Assembly: GCA_023014335.1 (NCBI GenBank)
Contig: JAECYW010000002.1
Span: 3,534,001-3,598,000, forward strand
Direction: 5' to 3'
Origin: Galerina marginata
Lineage: Eukaryota > Basidiomycota > Agaricomycetes > Agaricales > Galerinaceae
Length of the DNA: 64,000 nt
Positions 24,226-36,959 of the stretch are shown here, piece after piece. Under the pieces are notes generated by a model. It had not been told where the DNA came from. It ran no database searches and saw only the letters and a program-made list of their open reading frames with translations. Positions within the stretch are counted from its first letter, which is position 1. Each line of letters opens with the position of its first letter. The position numbers and the translations under genes were made by a program.

Positions 24226-25922
24226 AGCGCCTGAGCCTAAACCTGCGCCTGCGCCTGCAGAATCACCTGCGCCTGCAGAATCACCTTCACCATCAGGGTT
24301 TCCACTAGGCCCTTGCTGAGATGAGCTAGCAATCAAGCCTGGAAGTAGAGGGCGCAGAACTGAAGCCATAGGCCAACTTTCCGAAATTGGCCCTACAATC
24401 GTAACATCACTAGTAGAAGGCAAAGCAGTCTTCAGATTCTGATCTAAAGGTGAAGAAGTGTTAGTATATCACAGAAGATCAATCAAGTACATCAATAATA
24501 CCTGGCTTGAACCATTCAATCTCAGAGTCAGTCATGTTTTCGATATCACTCCAAGGTAGCTCAGTAGCCAGATATTGCATGGCTAGATATGGCTGAGTAG
24601 ATCCTTCAGCTATACCAAATAAAGTCAACCAGATCAGCCTTTCGATGCGCTTGATGATTTCAGGCTTTTGATTGCCCAAAGCCTTGGAAAACTTGAAATT
24701 TCTAGTAAGGATATTGCTTCAAAAGTTAAATTGAAAATAAAGACTTACACCAATCATCTCCGCTTTGTCCCAGGAAAGGGAACATAGCTTAAGGTCGCTA
24801 AGCAACATAATCGGAGAAACCAGTAAAGCTATCTGAAGAGAAAGCCGGAAGCCAGCATGTTTATAGTCCTCAGCAAGCTTGGTGAATATGGCCTTTTCTG
24901 CCGGTGTTAAGGAACTACTGACTCTATAAAGGTAAAGTTGATGATTAAAGATAAAGGATATATATAATATAAATCTGCTTACTCCTCGGAAGGGAAAAAC
25001 AAGTCATTTAGATCATTTGGAACATCCGGTATACTATAGCTGTCCGGAGTGTATTCCATCGTCAACAAATGCCTAAGATGCATGGCGGCAAGTTGCAAAT
25101 TCCATAGAGTTTGCAAGGAGCCGCTATTGGCCTCAACGTTGCATAAAAACTTGAGCGTGCTCAGGTGTATATTGTTAGTGGCGTAAGGCGTTTGCAGGGT
25201 ATCTTGGCTCCTGAAATTTTCCCGTGCGTCTAGCAGTATAGACCGACAATCATTCACCAGTGATAACCTCTGCAAATATTCAGAATAAAAGACTTAAATA
25301 ATATAAAAAGAAACATACGCGAAAGCTCAATTTAGGAAGAGGGAGTTTGGGATGCTGTGGAACCAGTATCGTGGATTGCCTGCCAAGTAACCAGGCAGCA
25401 ACATCCAAAACGCGATATGAACAGACCAAAATGGCAAGGTCGTTGTTGACTTTGACAGGTTTCTTGCCTTTTTTGTAGGCTACCACGGTATTGCTGGGGG
25501 CAGGCTCGCCAGTTTCCATGTCTGGACCCTCAATACGCAGGAGCTGGCGAAGTCCACTATCCCCTGTGATGCGGTGTGCTCCAAAGCGCTTTTCAAACAT
25601 ATCCATGGAGTTACCAAAGTGCTTCAGATTGAAACCCCAGATAAGAATAGCGTTTTAAAACCCTTAAATTGAACCGTACCTTCAGCAACTTGTCTAAAGT
25701 ACTGGAACCCTGGAAAACATCTGCAAGAACTGGCTCAGTTAAGCTATCAGTATCCCATGGGAATGCTGCAAGCAGCAAAGAGTTTGCTCTGGGAGAATAA
25801 GCCGCTGTGGCTGGAGCTGGAGCTAAGAAACAACTGAATCAACAAGGCTTTTAGTTCAGTAAATGGTTTGAAATAATACCCTGAGAGAGGGGCTGAGAAG
25901 AAGAAGAAGCATTGGTAGACAT
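21229..25922 (-). CDS. JmjC-like 2-oxoglutarate oxygenase, multi-exon
   Basis: Minus-strand gene of about fifteen exons starting [10 protein letters not shown] at 25922 and ending ..PPVSSEV at 21229. The C-terminal third has a JmjC-type core. HIDSDGQGT (near 22710-22735) supplies the HxD iron ligands after a [13 protein letters not shown] strand, and [10 protein letters not shown] with SGGHY (near 22370-22425) supplies the distal His. An intron (GTAAGT..TTCTAG) between THKTRL and VMGPDCPHW keeps this pattern in frame. The middle contains a Gly/Ser/Glu/Ala low-complexity exon (about 24080-24420), a Pro/Ala-rich stretch, and a basic stretch ([16 protein letters not shown]). The C-terminus is acidic, then basic ([16 protein letters not shown]), like a nuclear signal. 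JmjC proteins usually demethylate histone lysines; here the substrate is unknown. Exon limits are approximate and one or two small exons are uncertain. Confidence 0.75.
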
Positions 25923-26040
25923 TTTCAAGAAAAGAAGCAAGAGTTGTAAAGGGAAGTTGAGGTTGAGGTTGAGATTGACAGTAGGAGACTAAAAGAAATC
26001 AACTTCAACATGCGTCTTAGGTCAGGCATGTGGCTGTGCT

Positions 26041-26078
26041 AACCCTACGAGGACCGACGCGTCGGTCCTCTTAGGGTT
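26041..26078. repeat. 38-bp palindrome (one mismatch) upstream of the JmjC gene
   Basis: AACCCTACGAGGACCGACG followed by its inverse with one difference. It is preceded by GTGGCTGTGCT, the same left flank as at 36891. It lies ~120 bp upstream of the JmjC start codon. Related TTAGGGTTAGGG text follows at 26088-26102. Confidence 0.9.
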
Positions 26079-26299
26079 AGACGCTACTCTTAGGGTTAGG
26101 GCTCAGTCTTGACTGTGCTCAAGCGCAGGCAACTAGGGCATATAATTATAAGCACATATATTTTAAACATTTTATCATACTTCTAGTTGTCTAAGTTAAT
26201 CCTATATCATATTTCCATATGCCAGTACCTATTGCAGTCTTATATTAATAAAGTACACTACAACTGTACTTATTGTATTCTAATAACTACATTAATTGA

Positions 26300-29200
26300 T
26301 GACATTGAATTCATGGTGGGGAACTCAATGCACGGGTGGTGGATTCCCAAACGCGGGTGAGCGGGCATCGAGTCTGGCGGCGCGGGAGGCTAAACGCACG
26401 GGTGGCGGGTCGCGAATGCGAGTAGGTGGGCGTTGGATCTCGGCGACGCGGGTGCCAAACCATCGGATGGGGGAGACCAATGGCCGCGGGAGGCTAGACG
26501 CACAAGCCCCCGAATCCCCGAATACGAGTACGGGGGCCTGGGTCGAGCGGGGCGACTAGCCGGCAGCTCTGTTGCAAGCAAATGGGCGGGGCCGCAAGAG
26601 GCTCGATGCACAGGCGTCGAGTCCCTAGATGCGAGTGCGTGGGCCGGCGGCCGCGAATGGGATTCACGGGCACGATAGGATGAGGGGCGAGTTGGGGGGG
26701 GGGGTTCAATGCATCGGCGTCGGGCCCCCGCTTGCTAGTGCGTGGGCGTTGGGTCAACCTGCGAGAAGGCAGTGACGGCGCTGCGAATGCCCGTGTTTGT
26801 CGTAGAGTGGCAGGCGAGATGGGGGGGTGGGGGGGTACCGCGTCACAAACGGCGGGTGTTTGGGCTAATCGTTGCCCGTCGTCGTGGGCGTGGCCGGAAC
26901 GGGCTGCTGCGCAACCTGTTGGTGGGTTAGCGCAGTGGGGAGGGGAATGTGGTGGGTGTGCTTACGGCGGCATTGCTTCCGCTGCCGTTGCTCGCCAACG
27001 CACATAACAGCAGCAGCAGTTGTCAGGCTGCTGCTCGCGGTCGGGCGTTTCGAGAGGCGGGGATGGTGGGAGGGTGTAGCCGACGGAGCCGCTCGCACGT
27101 CGAAGGTGATCGAGTGCCTGTGCAGAGGGTAAGGAGTGGGCGGGTGTATGCACCCTCTACGAGGTAAGGGGTTGGCCTGGAGGCAGTTGGTGAGGTGTGG
27201 GGTGAGGGCAGAAAAAGAACAGCAAAACGAGCCTTGCGACTCGTTTCACGACACACCTGGTGGGTCTCCCATTTCACGGGTCTCCCCTTCGTATTCGTCA
27301 CCCCGCTAACCCAGTCCACCGTCCAGAGGTCGGCCCACAGCCCTCGGGTTGGAGGGGGGCTCGCAACGTGGCGACGCGATATGTCGTGTTGGTTCGTGCC
27401 TTGCAAGTGGCGAGCGGACGAGCGAGGGAGGCGACGGGGTGGTGGTTGATGTTGATGTGACACGGAGGAAGTGGCGGACGCGGAGGCAAACGCAGAGAGA
27501 GACGCGGAGGTAGGAGCAGACGCAGACGCGGAGGCAGAGGCAGAGGCAGAGGCAGAGGCAGAGGCAGAGGCAGAGGTGCCCTCCACGCTCAATGTCATAC
27601 GATATGGCAGAGCGGAGGGGTATTCCTAGGCGATGACGAGGGCGGTTAGTACCAATCTCGCATGGGGGCTAGCCACGTACCTGGTGCGTTCGTGGTGTGG
27701 TCGCAGTTCCCGGCGCTGCTGGCGGTCTTCGTTGGCTGGGGTGCTGAGCCTGTACGGTGGTGGGTGTGGGTCAAGGTAAGGTGGCGAACTTGAACGTTTG
27801 AAGTTCAAATTCGGACTTCACGTGATCCACGGACCGATTCGCCGTGTCACGCCACCGTGGAGAATCATGGAAATCGTTTCCATGAGTTTCCATGATTCCT
27901 TGGCTCTCTCCCCGCCCATCTCCCCTCCCATCTCTCCCACTTTACCGCGCCGGACTCAAAAGAACGTCATCGCCACCCCCCATCTCGACGACGGCAACGT
28001 CGAGCAGCAACACTGGAGTCGTGTGCCCCTCGCCTCGTTGGGTATGTGGGCCGACTCGCCGCTTGAGAACTGGGCGGCCTCCGCCGCTGCTCCTACCACC
28101 CAATCGCCATCGTTGGGCTCGAAACCGGACGACACAACACGAACCGGCGTCAGATCGCATCCAAGGTCACCACAGGCATAGGAAGTAGGGACAGGAAAAG
28201 CAGGAAACAAGTCAAAAAGCGGCAGGTAAGCACCCCCCGCTGCATCGTCCCCATAGGTAACCCACTCGCTAACCACTCATGGCCCAACCAATACACGATG
28301 ACGTCGCCAACTCCCGCAACTTTCACGACGACGGGCAGCAACTGGCCCGAACCCCCGTCTTTTCGCAATACGGCGCCGCTCACCTCTCAACGAGACATGC
28401 GAACTCTACCAGGCGCAGCTTCACGACCCCGGGACCTAATGCCCACACCCTCGCATTCGCGGTCACTACGTCCCATCGCATCACGCGTGTAGCACCCATT
28501 CACGACAGCTAGGCCATGCATTCGCATCTAGGACCCGACGCCAGTGCATCAAGCTCCCGCGACCCCGTCCACCTTTTGTTGCACACCTGCGGCGCTGATT
28601 TGCGAATGCCAGGTCCACATACTCACTTTGGAACCCGACGCTCCTGCATGCAGCCTCCCTCCACCTCATCAGCCCGTTGTTTATCACCGGCGGCGCTGAT
28701 TCGAGACCTTCACGCACACCTACTGGCATTCTGGAACCCGGCGCCCATGCCTAAATCCTCCCGCGATCTCGCTCGGCGGGCTCTGTATTCATCCCCCTCC
28801 CCGTGTCTTGACCTCCGCCTTCGAAGTTCACCTCCCGCGGGTCATTTGTTTATACCCCTTATTTATTTATCATGAGAGCCTATGTAGTATAGTTCTAGAA
28901 TTAATTACAAATAAAATTTATTTTCTACAATGAAGGGTTGAGAGGGAGGGCTAAGTTGAACGGGAAAAGAGCAAGGGAAGTCCCGAGAGAAACAAAAACG
29001 TACGACTTTGAAAGTCAGGTGCGTGTTGAACGTCACCTGATGTTACGTGACGAGTGACAATTTGCGTTGGCTTAAAGTCATCGCCTCCCTCCTTCTCTCC
29101 CTCCTTGAGCGCGTTGGCTAAAAACCTTCGCCTCCGTTTTTCTCTCCTGCGAATCCGCCCGGATAGGCCGATAGCGCATTCCCCACCTAGGGGGGGTGCC

Positions 29201-30021
29201 ACGCTGTTTCTTTTTCTTCTTTTTTTCCTTCTTTTTCATCTTCTGGGCTTTTCTTTCTGCGAAGGCAACTCAGAGGCGTAAGGCTCTGGCTGTGACGGCC
29301 ATCCGATGTCGCCTCTGCTGCTCTTCGCGGTTCCTGCGCCTCAACTGTTCAACAAGTAAGTTTATATTCATTTTTTACTTACTTTTTGAGTTGATTTAAC
29401 AACCCCAGAGACCCCTCTCGCGTCACGCCTCGGCTCCGTCACCCTTGACGCAGACATGGTGCTTGACTATTGCCCGACCATCACCTCACCTCGCCTCGAA
29501 CTGCTCCCTCACCATCGCACCACTTGGCCGGCTCACAGCACCAACGTTTCGCCTCGCCTCGGGCCCCGTCGCCATCCAGCCGCGATTCGCACTCCAGCGG
29601 GCCCCGTCGCCATCCAGCCACAATTCGCACTCCAGCTGGGGATTTGGACGTCGATGTTGTCACCTCGCGAAGGCCTTCCCCCACCGCAATACCCTTCCCG
29701 CGGCGTGTATGACGCCCTCGCTCTTTTCATGCAACCTTCGACTTCGAGGAATCTCCTCCCGCGGCGGTTGGACGCTCCCTCAAAAAAGCCATACACGTCC
29801 ATGACACCAGGCGCGAAGGCCAAGGGTTTATGAGGTGCTACGAGTAAGTAAATACCGGTTTGAGCTGCGATAAATTGCTTACTTGATAGATAGTAGGTTC
29901 TCCCTCCGCTCCCCGAAGCCAGCAACAATCTCGACGTCCGCGTTCAGTGTTCGGCAGGCCGCGCCGTCCAGTCCAGTGGACTGGCATCGCGCTCACCAAG
30001 AAACGAGCAGCCCGCACGAAA
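26300..30021. other. GC-rich block, left part
   Basis: Base composition changes abruptly from AT-rich to GC-rich near 26300. G-rich text (GCGGG, GGCG, GGGTG) dominates to about 27600, and C-rich text follows. No protein family was recognised. The many long open frames in several registers are expected from the low stop density. Short AT-rich islands (28860-28930, 29350-29400, 29835-29890) begin with GTAAGT-like and end with AG-like words and could be introns of an unrecognised transcript. Origin unknown: captured DNA or an old repeat. Confidence 0.6.
27525..27577 (+). repeat. GCAGAG hexanucleotide microsatellite
   Basis: About eight units of AGGCAG, flanked by a degenerate GCGGAG/GCAGAC extension from about 27475. 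In other frames it reads as an Ala-Ser run, which explains the apparent 191-codon frame here. Confidence 0.9.
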
Positions 30022-31834
30022 CTTGCATAGCAGCCATTGCTGCGCATGGCAAAAACAAGTCCTTACGTACTTTATGTCAGGTAAATGATTAATAACGCAG
30101 TCAGATCTTATCCGATTGGGCTGATCTTGGATGCGTTGGAAAGGGAATAAAAAGGCGCATTTTTAGGTACTAAAACGGCCTGGTCACGTGACCAGGTTGG
30201 CCCTGAATTGTGTGATTTTTCTGATACCAAAATCATTGTAAATGGTCAAGAAATGGCCAAGATATCACAATTTTAGTGAAGTTTGACAGCGTGAGAGAAA
30301 ATGAACGAAATCTGTGGTCGCACTGCAAGCAATTTGGCTTGTTCTCTGGATAAGAACAAGTCCTTTTACTACGTAAGGACTTGTAACAAGTTATTGGGCT
30401 AGCAAGCTGAATTCTTAACGGATTTCCTTGAAATAAGTTGTGTAATTAGCAGAAAATTTAGCCCTTTAATATGGTGGTCCGTGCATAAAAGTCAGGTGAC
30501 CGGAAAGTTGCCAAATTTGGAAATACTTGAACTGGATTGATTTAAATTGGAAGAATTTGGTAATTTGACCAAGTTAAACATTTCAGTGGGTTTCCAAACA
30601 CTTCAAAATAATAATCTCAGGGTCCAGGTCCATCAAAAGTGTTTTTTATTGGGGTATTTACCTTCTATTTTATGTGACTTGTGCAATTTCAGCCGTGTTT
30701 ATCATAAAACACAAGATTTGGAGGCTGTGGGAAATAATTTAAAACTCAGGGACACCAAATATTTGGGTCCTAAGTGAAAAAGCTTAATTTTGTGATTCCA
30801 ACAGTATCATTATCTTCAAATTTGGCTTGTGGATGGTGGAAATCTGTGCTGTTTTGCTCAAAAAGACAAAATTTCGGAATGTGGGAAATAGAATTCAGGG
30901 TCCGCTACATGCACCATGTTATAGCCCTGAATTGTGTGATTTTTCTGATACCAAAATCATTGTAAATGGTCAAGAAATGGCCAAGATATCACAATTTTAG
31001 TGAAGTTTGACAGCGTGAGAGAAAATGAACGAAATCTGTGGTCGCACTGCAAGCAATTTGGCTTGTTCTCTGGATAAGAACAAGTCCTTTTACTACGTAA
31101 GGACTTGTAACAAGTTATTGGGCTAGCAAGCTGAATTCTTAACGGATTTCCTTGAAATAAGTTGTGTAATTAGCAGAAAATTTAGCCCTTTAATATGGTG
31201 GTCCGTGCATAAAAGTCAGGTGACCGGAAAGTTGCCAAATTTGGAAATACTTGAACTGGATTGATTTAAATTGGAAGAATTTGGTAATTTGACCAAGTTA
31301 AACATTTCAGTGGGTTTCCAAACACTTCAAAATAATAATCTCAGGGTCCAGGTCCATCAAAAGTGTTTTTTATTGGGGTATTTACCTTCTATTTTATGTG
31401 ACTTGTGCAATTTCAGCCGTGTTTATCATAAAACACAAGATTTGGAGGCTGTGGGAAATAATTTAAAACTCAGGGACACCAAATATTTGGGTCCTAAGTG
31501 AAAAAGCTTAATTTTGTGATTCCAACAGTATCATTATCTTCAAATTTGGCTTGTGGATGGTGGAAATCTGTGCTGTTTTGCTCAAAAAGACAAAATTTCG
31601 GAATGTGGGAAATAGAATTCAGGGTCCGCTACATGCACCATGTTATAGCCCTGAATTGTGTGATTTTTCTGATACCAAAATCATTGTAAATGGTCAAGAA
31701 ATGGCCAAGATATCACAATTTTAGTGAAGTTTGACAGCGTGAGAGAAAATGAACGAAATCTGTGGTCGCACTGCAAGCAATTTGGCTTGTTCTCTGGATA
31801 AGAACAAGTCCTTTTACTACGTAAGGACTTGTAA
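30022..31834 (+). mobile_element. Helitron-like element, ACAAGTCC subfamily, with 724-bp tandem 3' domains
   Basis: 5' end CTTGCATAGCAGCC then the GCCATTGCTGCGCATGGC hairpin and ACAAGTCCTTAC; 3' end a hairpin with arms AAGTCCTT/AAGGACTT closing GTAA at 31834. Preceded by A and followed by C. Internally, hairpin 3' ends occur near 30391, 31115 and 31834, giving a 5' part plus two near-identical ~724-bp units. The unit is recognisably related to the 844-bp unit (CCTTGAAA.AA.GTGTGTAATTA). It also contains the 18-bp palindrome CCTGGTCACGTGACCAGG at 30179-30196. AT-rich within the GC-rich block. No coding capacity. Confidence 0.88.
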
Positions 31835-33350
31835 CACAGGGCTGTTGAAACCAGCCGCGGGAGTTGGGAAGCCGGAGGCGAGAGCTGGGAGGTGGGAAGT
31901 TGGCGAAGTTAGGCACTAGAACACTGAGTCTGCTGCCATTGCATGGACGGCGGCCTCGACTATTCCAGTCGCAGCTGTGGTTTGTACATGATGACTAGGG
32001 CATACTCGCAGCCCTGGTCAGACGAGCGCCGTCGCAAGACCCCTCTGCCTTGCCTTGCGTCGCCTCACTTCGCGTCGCCTTGCCTCCCCTTGTCTCTTGC
32101 TTCACCTCGCCTCTCGCCTCTCATCTCCATCTCGCGTCGCCTCTGACCATCGCCTCTCATCTACATCTACACGTCGCATCGCCTCGCGTCGCCTCTCATA
32201 TCGCGTCACCTCACCTCGCGTTGGCGCATCAGGAGACTCCTCACATCTCCCATCCCGTAAGCTCTTTGGCTTTCATTTGTTGTTTGAACTCTTTTTGATG
32301 TAATTTTTGTTTTGCAGTCAAGCCTCTGGAAGATATCCCGCCTGCATATTCGTTTGCCACCGCCGTTACCGGTGCCTCTACCCTGCCAGCACCAGACGAA
32401 ATTGAACGCGTCATCAGCCCAAGTGAAGACGGGTTATTTGCAGGGGGACAGATATGGCCTCAAGGCGTGCCCGACGCCTTCGACGATTCTTCACCCCACC
32501 GCCCCCCTTCTCCCACCTCCTTCCACCTCCCTCGCGTCCGTCGATGACGCCCAAGGCCGTCGATGGTTTTTGTAGCCACCAAGCCACCATGCCCGTGAAC
32601 AAACACGTTGCCCTGGGACCTGCTCCCACCTCCACGCCTCTCAAACGGCGTTGAGCACCGTCGACGTCAAGATGTCGACCACCACGAAGCAAGGACGAGG
32701 AGGAGAGGGCGAGTGTCAGGTATGTGGCCAACCACCACCCATGCACACAACTAACCACCACTGTCTTCACCCCTCTCCCCCCACAGAACCCGTCTCCTCA
32801 CAGACAACTGCCCTCCTCTGCATCGCATTTGAATAACGGCATGCCTCCGCTCTGCCCTATCCAACGGCATCGAGCTTGGACAACGGTTCCCGCGCCTTGT
32901 TCGCTCTGCCACATCGACTGGCGGCGAGTGCTGGGAATGCCGCCCCGCTCCTCTCCTCTGCCATGTCGCTGACGTCTGTCCCTCTGCTCTGCAATGTCGT
33001 CTGACATTTGCCGTAACCCCTCTGCTCTTCTTCACGGCATGGCATTCGCCCCGGCTCTGGCGTTCACCCGGCCTCTGGCATTCACCCGCCCGCCTCTACC
33101 TCCTCCTCATACGCTGTGGTCATCACTTCCGCCACCAATTCTGCCTCTCACCTCATCCCTCATCTCGCGTTGTGTCGCCTCTCACCTCCACCTTGCCTCA
33201 CCTTGCCTACCTTGCCTCTCACCTTCATCTCACCTCACCTTGCTTACCTCACCTCCACCTTGCCTCACCTTCCCTCTTACCTCACGTCGACTCACGCGTC
33301 GCTATCATGTCGCCTCTCACCTGAGCTCACCTCTCATCTTGTGTTTAACA
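31835..33350. other. GC-rich block, right part, with CCTCGC/CCTCACC-rich low complexity
   Basis: C-rich pyrimidine text with irregular CCTCGC, CGTCGCCT and CCTCACCTT repeats (densest at 32050-32225 and 33160-33330). A plausible intron GTAAGC..TTTTGCAG lies at about 32259-32317 and another GTATGT..CCACAG at about 32719-32786. Translated exons between them were not recognised. Composition returns to AT-rich at about 33350. Confidence 0.5.
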
Positions 33351-33411
33351 TTTTAGCTGGACTTTAGTACTTTATTATCTTATCACATCTTGTATTGTTT
33401 GATTGGTAAAT

Positions 33412-33420
33412 TATATATAA
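33412..33420 (+). promoter_or_regulatory. TATA-like box of the TET-like gene
   Basis: TATATATAAGG, about 138 bp before the ATG at 33558. Spacing to the start codon is plausible for a fungal promoter. Confidence 0.4.
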
Positions 33421-33557
33421 GGTCCTTCCTTATGTTACTAAGGTTTGAAGCTGTAAGTTTAATTTTTACCGCCTTCAAGTGAGATCTAACAACTTGTGAC
33501 GGTATGGTCCTGTCTTGTCACATCTAGCTATTAATCTTCTTGTTATCAACCTTCATC

Positions 33558-36500
33558 ATGTCCAGCCACACCCCTGTTCTTCTCCCTATTTCTTCTTTAG
33601 AACTGGGTAACCTTTTGACAGCCTCTTTTGCAGAGCTAGAGGGGAAACCAATTGATAAGGTTACCAGTGTCTTGTGGGAGCAGAAAATGCTGTCCAAGAT
33701 TGTGGCTGATCAAGCCAAATTTGTAAGTACCCTGCTGAACTCTATATAGGCCCAAGACAAGATTCTAAATGATCTAAGATTCCATCTATTAAAACCTGGC
33801 TCAGGAGGAGCATTTCTATGGAAGTAAAGAACCTCTCAGACTCTGAACTCTTGCAATTTTTTGTTGGAAACCAGTTTTTGCAGAAGTACCATCCAGAGGT
33901 TGCTATAGAATATCTAGACCAACTTCAACACATCTTGGATAAGAGGCAGGTAAGGATTTTTACAGTCCACTTAAGGTATCATCTTTAAATTCTGCTAGTT
34001 TGGAACAAACAATCCTCAACACCATCAGCTGAACTTCTTGGAAGACATCACACGGCATGACTTTGTAGACTCCAAGGAATTTATTTCCGACTCTGGAGAG
34101 GAAGAGAATGAGGATTCCGACTATGAAGATATTGAATCTGGGTCTGTTCCTTTTGATCCTCAGTCACCGCCTCGAAAGCGTCAAAAACAGCCCCGAAAAT
34201 CTATAAATAAAGCTCAAATCCCTACTTCTGTCAACCCCTCCGTATCTTCTACTACTTTTGAGGCTTTTGACAAGATGCCTATTCTTTCCAACAACCTATC
34301 GCAATGGAATCAAATCCTAGAAGCCAATCCAAGCTTTTGGGAAATGAAAGGTCGAAGCTGGAAGACTTTACTGGATGAAGCATACTCTCTTAGAAAGGTA
34401 AGTATTAATTTAAAATTTTCCTGTATGTTATTGATCTTATAAAACCCCAGGACCTTACTTTATCTAAAGAATCCAATGAAGAACAATATCAGAAGGTTCT
34501 TGGAGTCTTAAGAGAGATACGGAAAGTCAAGCGTAGCATCTATTCCCTTCCAGGATGGCAGAAGGCTATTAAGGTAAAATATCTTCCTTAATTTAATAAC
34601 TGATTAACTGGTATCTTTAGGACTCAGAATTACCCAAAAGTGTTGAACTTTGGAGCAGCCGTTATATGCTTTTCCACTGCAAGGCTCCTTTCGCAGTCTC
34701 TCTTATAAGGAAAAACAAGATTATTGAGTCATTAAGTTTGATTCTATATTCTTGGATACCTAAAGAAGAAACCCTCACTTGGACACCTATGGATAAAATT
34801 CCGGAGTTTACCGTTAGTCATGTTGTTCTCTATAAAAATATAACATCTAACAAATCGTAGATGAAGGGCTCCAGAAAGTTAACAGCAAGCGAGGTACTAC
34901 AATTTCTCAAAAAAAATCCCGACGTGATTCCTCGACAAAGTTATCCCTCTTCTATCTATTTTCTTTTGAATCGGGACAACTTCTTGATAGCCTACAAACA
35001 GTGGCTAGCCTTTGCCATAAATGAAGCAAACCAATCAGAAACCAAGGCCAAGTATATCTATGATGTGCGTCTTTATTTATTTTATTTAATTCTTAAACCG
35101 GTTTAAACTTTTCATAGCTTAACGGATTGAAAGAAGACCAAATGATCCATTGGCTATATTCTGATCTTATGCGTGAACTCAAACAACAGATCAAGAGTGG
35201 AGCTATTGATTATTATAACAATCCTGCTCTAGAAACCATATTGCGTAGGAGTGATATCTTTCGGGATATTAAGAAAGAACTAGGCAATAAAATACTTCAA
35301 GGACGTCCGGTAGGTTTAATTTTCAAAATTTTAATATGATACTGATATTATTCCAGACTGCCAAAGCTACTTGTCTAAAATGTAAAGATTTGGATGTCGA
35401 CAAAAAGTGCCGAAGAAATATATATGTCTCTACAGATAACAAGTTGGACCTTTCTCTGGCTGGCATTGGGGTTTCTTTTGCAGATAAAAAGGATCAGATT
35501 GAAGCCATTCCAGTCTGCTTTATTACTTTAATTGTCTTGAAATCTTACTGATTATTCTGGTAGGGCAATAACCTTAAAAGTGGCCAGAAACCCACTATTC
35601 TGCATCCTTCTGATAGCAGGTTACAACTGGAAGAGATTATGTACGATGAAGAAGTCATTCAAAGATGCGGCTCTCAAGTTTTCAGGTTTTATGACCAGAA
35701 AAATCCTACAAAAATGGTATAACATCTTTTTTAATCAAATAATTATCTATCTTATTTGATTACAGCTGGATTTTTGGGTCTATAACCCCTTTCCAGCAGA
35801 GATCTTCAAGATTCTTTTATCTAATCATGAAGGTCTTCGAGAGCTCAATCTTAAAAGCGTCAAGCGTGGATCTCAGTTTGAATTCTATTCTCAAGGAACT
35901 ATGGTTCCAAGAGGTTCTCGAATTCCTATGGGAGGGCTTCCTGGAGATGCATATGTTATGTATCCAGGAATGGAGGCTTTGGATTGTGAAGGAATTAATA
36001 TACTATTCAACGATGCCGAGGTTTTGCTCTTATTTTAATTTAAAGTATTTGGCTCTGATCATATATCCTTTCTTTTAGACCTCTATGATTCTTTCAGAAG
36101 CTGCTAGAATATTTTCTTTTGATCATTTCAAAGCTCTTGATAAGGCAAGCAATGAAGGGGACAGACTAGGCACTTCAGGGGCCACCACATATCACTGCAA
36201 CAACTATACTGCACCCCTCCATAAGGACAATGACACTGTTCCTGGAATTTGTTCTCAATATCAGCTTCAAGCTCGAAAAGACCTTAAGGAATACTCTTTT
36301 ATTTACGGCGACTATCGGAAATATGTGGTGGCTAGGACAAACTCTTTATGGTATTGATTTTTAAGCTAATTAGATCCTCTGACTAATATTTGTTTTTTTA
36401 GGTCATTCAGTGGATCCACTATGCATGGAACTATGCTACCTTCTACACTGCCTTTAAGGCCAGAAGATATTACAATTAAAAGACATCAAGATAGTGGTCA

Positions 36501-36669
36501 ACAGAAGCTTAGACAAAGAGATCAAGGTGGTGATGGTGGAGGTGATAGGCCACCCAGAGTCTCCAACGGCGACCATAGAACGGAAACCAAGAAAAACAAT
36601 ATAGCTGCTCGAAAGTATCAGAAAGTTCGGGTCTGTCATCAAGAAATCTATAACTACTGGAATGAGTAG
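33558..36669 (+). CDS. TET/JBP-like 2-oxoglutarate/Fe(II) oxygenase, 12 exons, intact copy B
   Basis: Start ATG at 33558 (MSSHTPVLLP). Exons: 33558-33722, 33779-33949, 33999-34397, 34451-34573, 34621-34812, 34861-35064, 35118-35309, 35357-35512, 35564-35716, 35766-36020, 36079-36350, 36402-36669. All joins are in frame and give ~849 residues. Exon 3 holds an acidic stretch and a basic nuclear-type signal (PPRKRQKQPRK). The C-terminal third has the double-stranded beta-helix signature of the oxygenase family expanded in mushrooms: NNYTAPLHKDND (HxD iron ligands), then about fifty residues later GSTMHGTMLP (distal His), with an Arg soon after. Family members of TET/JBP type oxidise methylated bases; here the assignment rests on motifs only. 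A generic 2OG oxygenase is the alternative. The C-terminal tail is basic and glycine-rich. Confidence 0.65.
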
Positions 36670-36789
36670 AATTACCTGATTGAATACTGCGATTAAACTG
36701 TTAGGTATTTGCTTACAATATAAAAAATGTTATTCAATTTATAGTTGCAAGCAAAATGAACATATAGCTTGGACAGTACTTTTAAAGCT

Positions 36790-36928
36790 AACCCTAAGAG
36801 GACCGACGCGTCGGTCCTCTTAGGGTTAGGTTGCACAGCCACCAAAAAATATATAAAGTTACTTTTTACCGCTTGGTGAGTGGCTGTGCTAACCCTAAGA
36901 GGACCGACGCGTCGGTCCTCTTAGGGTT
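36790..36928. repeat. Two perfect 38-bp palindromes downstream of the TET-like gene
   Basis: Positions 36790-36827 and 36891-36928. Arms AACCCTAAGAGGACCGACG and inverse, centred on ACGCGT. Flanks repeat GGCTGTGCT / AGGTTGCACAGCCAC. Copy A at 6885-6990 lacks most of the first and all of the second. Confidence 0.95.
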
Positions 36929-36959
36929 AGGTTGCACAGCCACTCAAAAATTGTAAAGT

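Noticed and set aside
26296..33356. Many long open frames in the GC-rich block
   Set aside because: Overlapping frames on both strands, simple-sequence translations and no recognisable domain; expected from high GC and few stops.
33558..36669. KDZ transposon carrying the TET-like gene
   Set aside because: No KDZ transposase or matching terminal repeats found around the gene.
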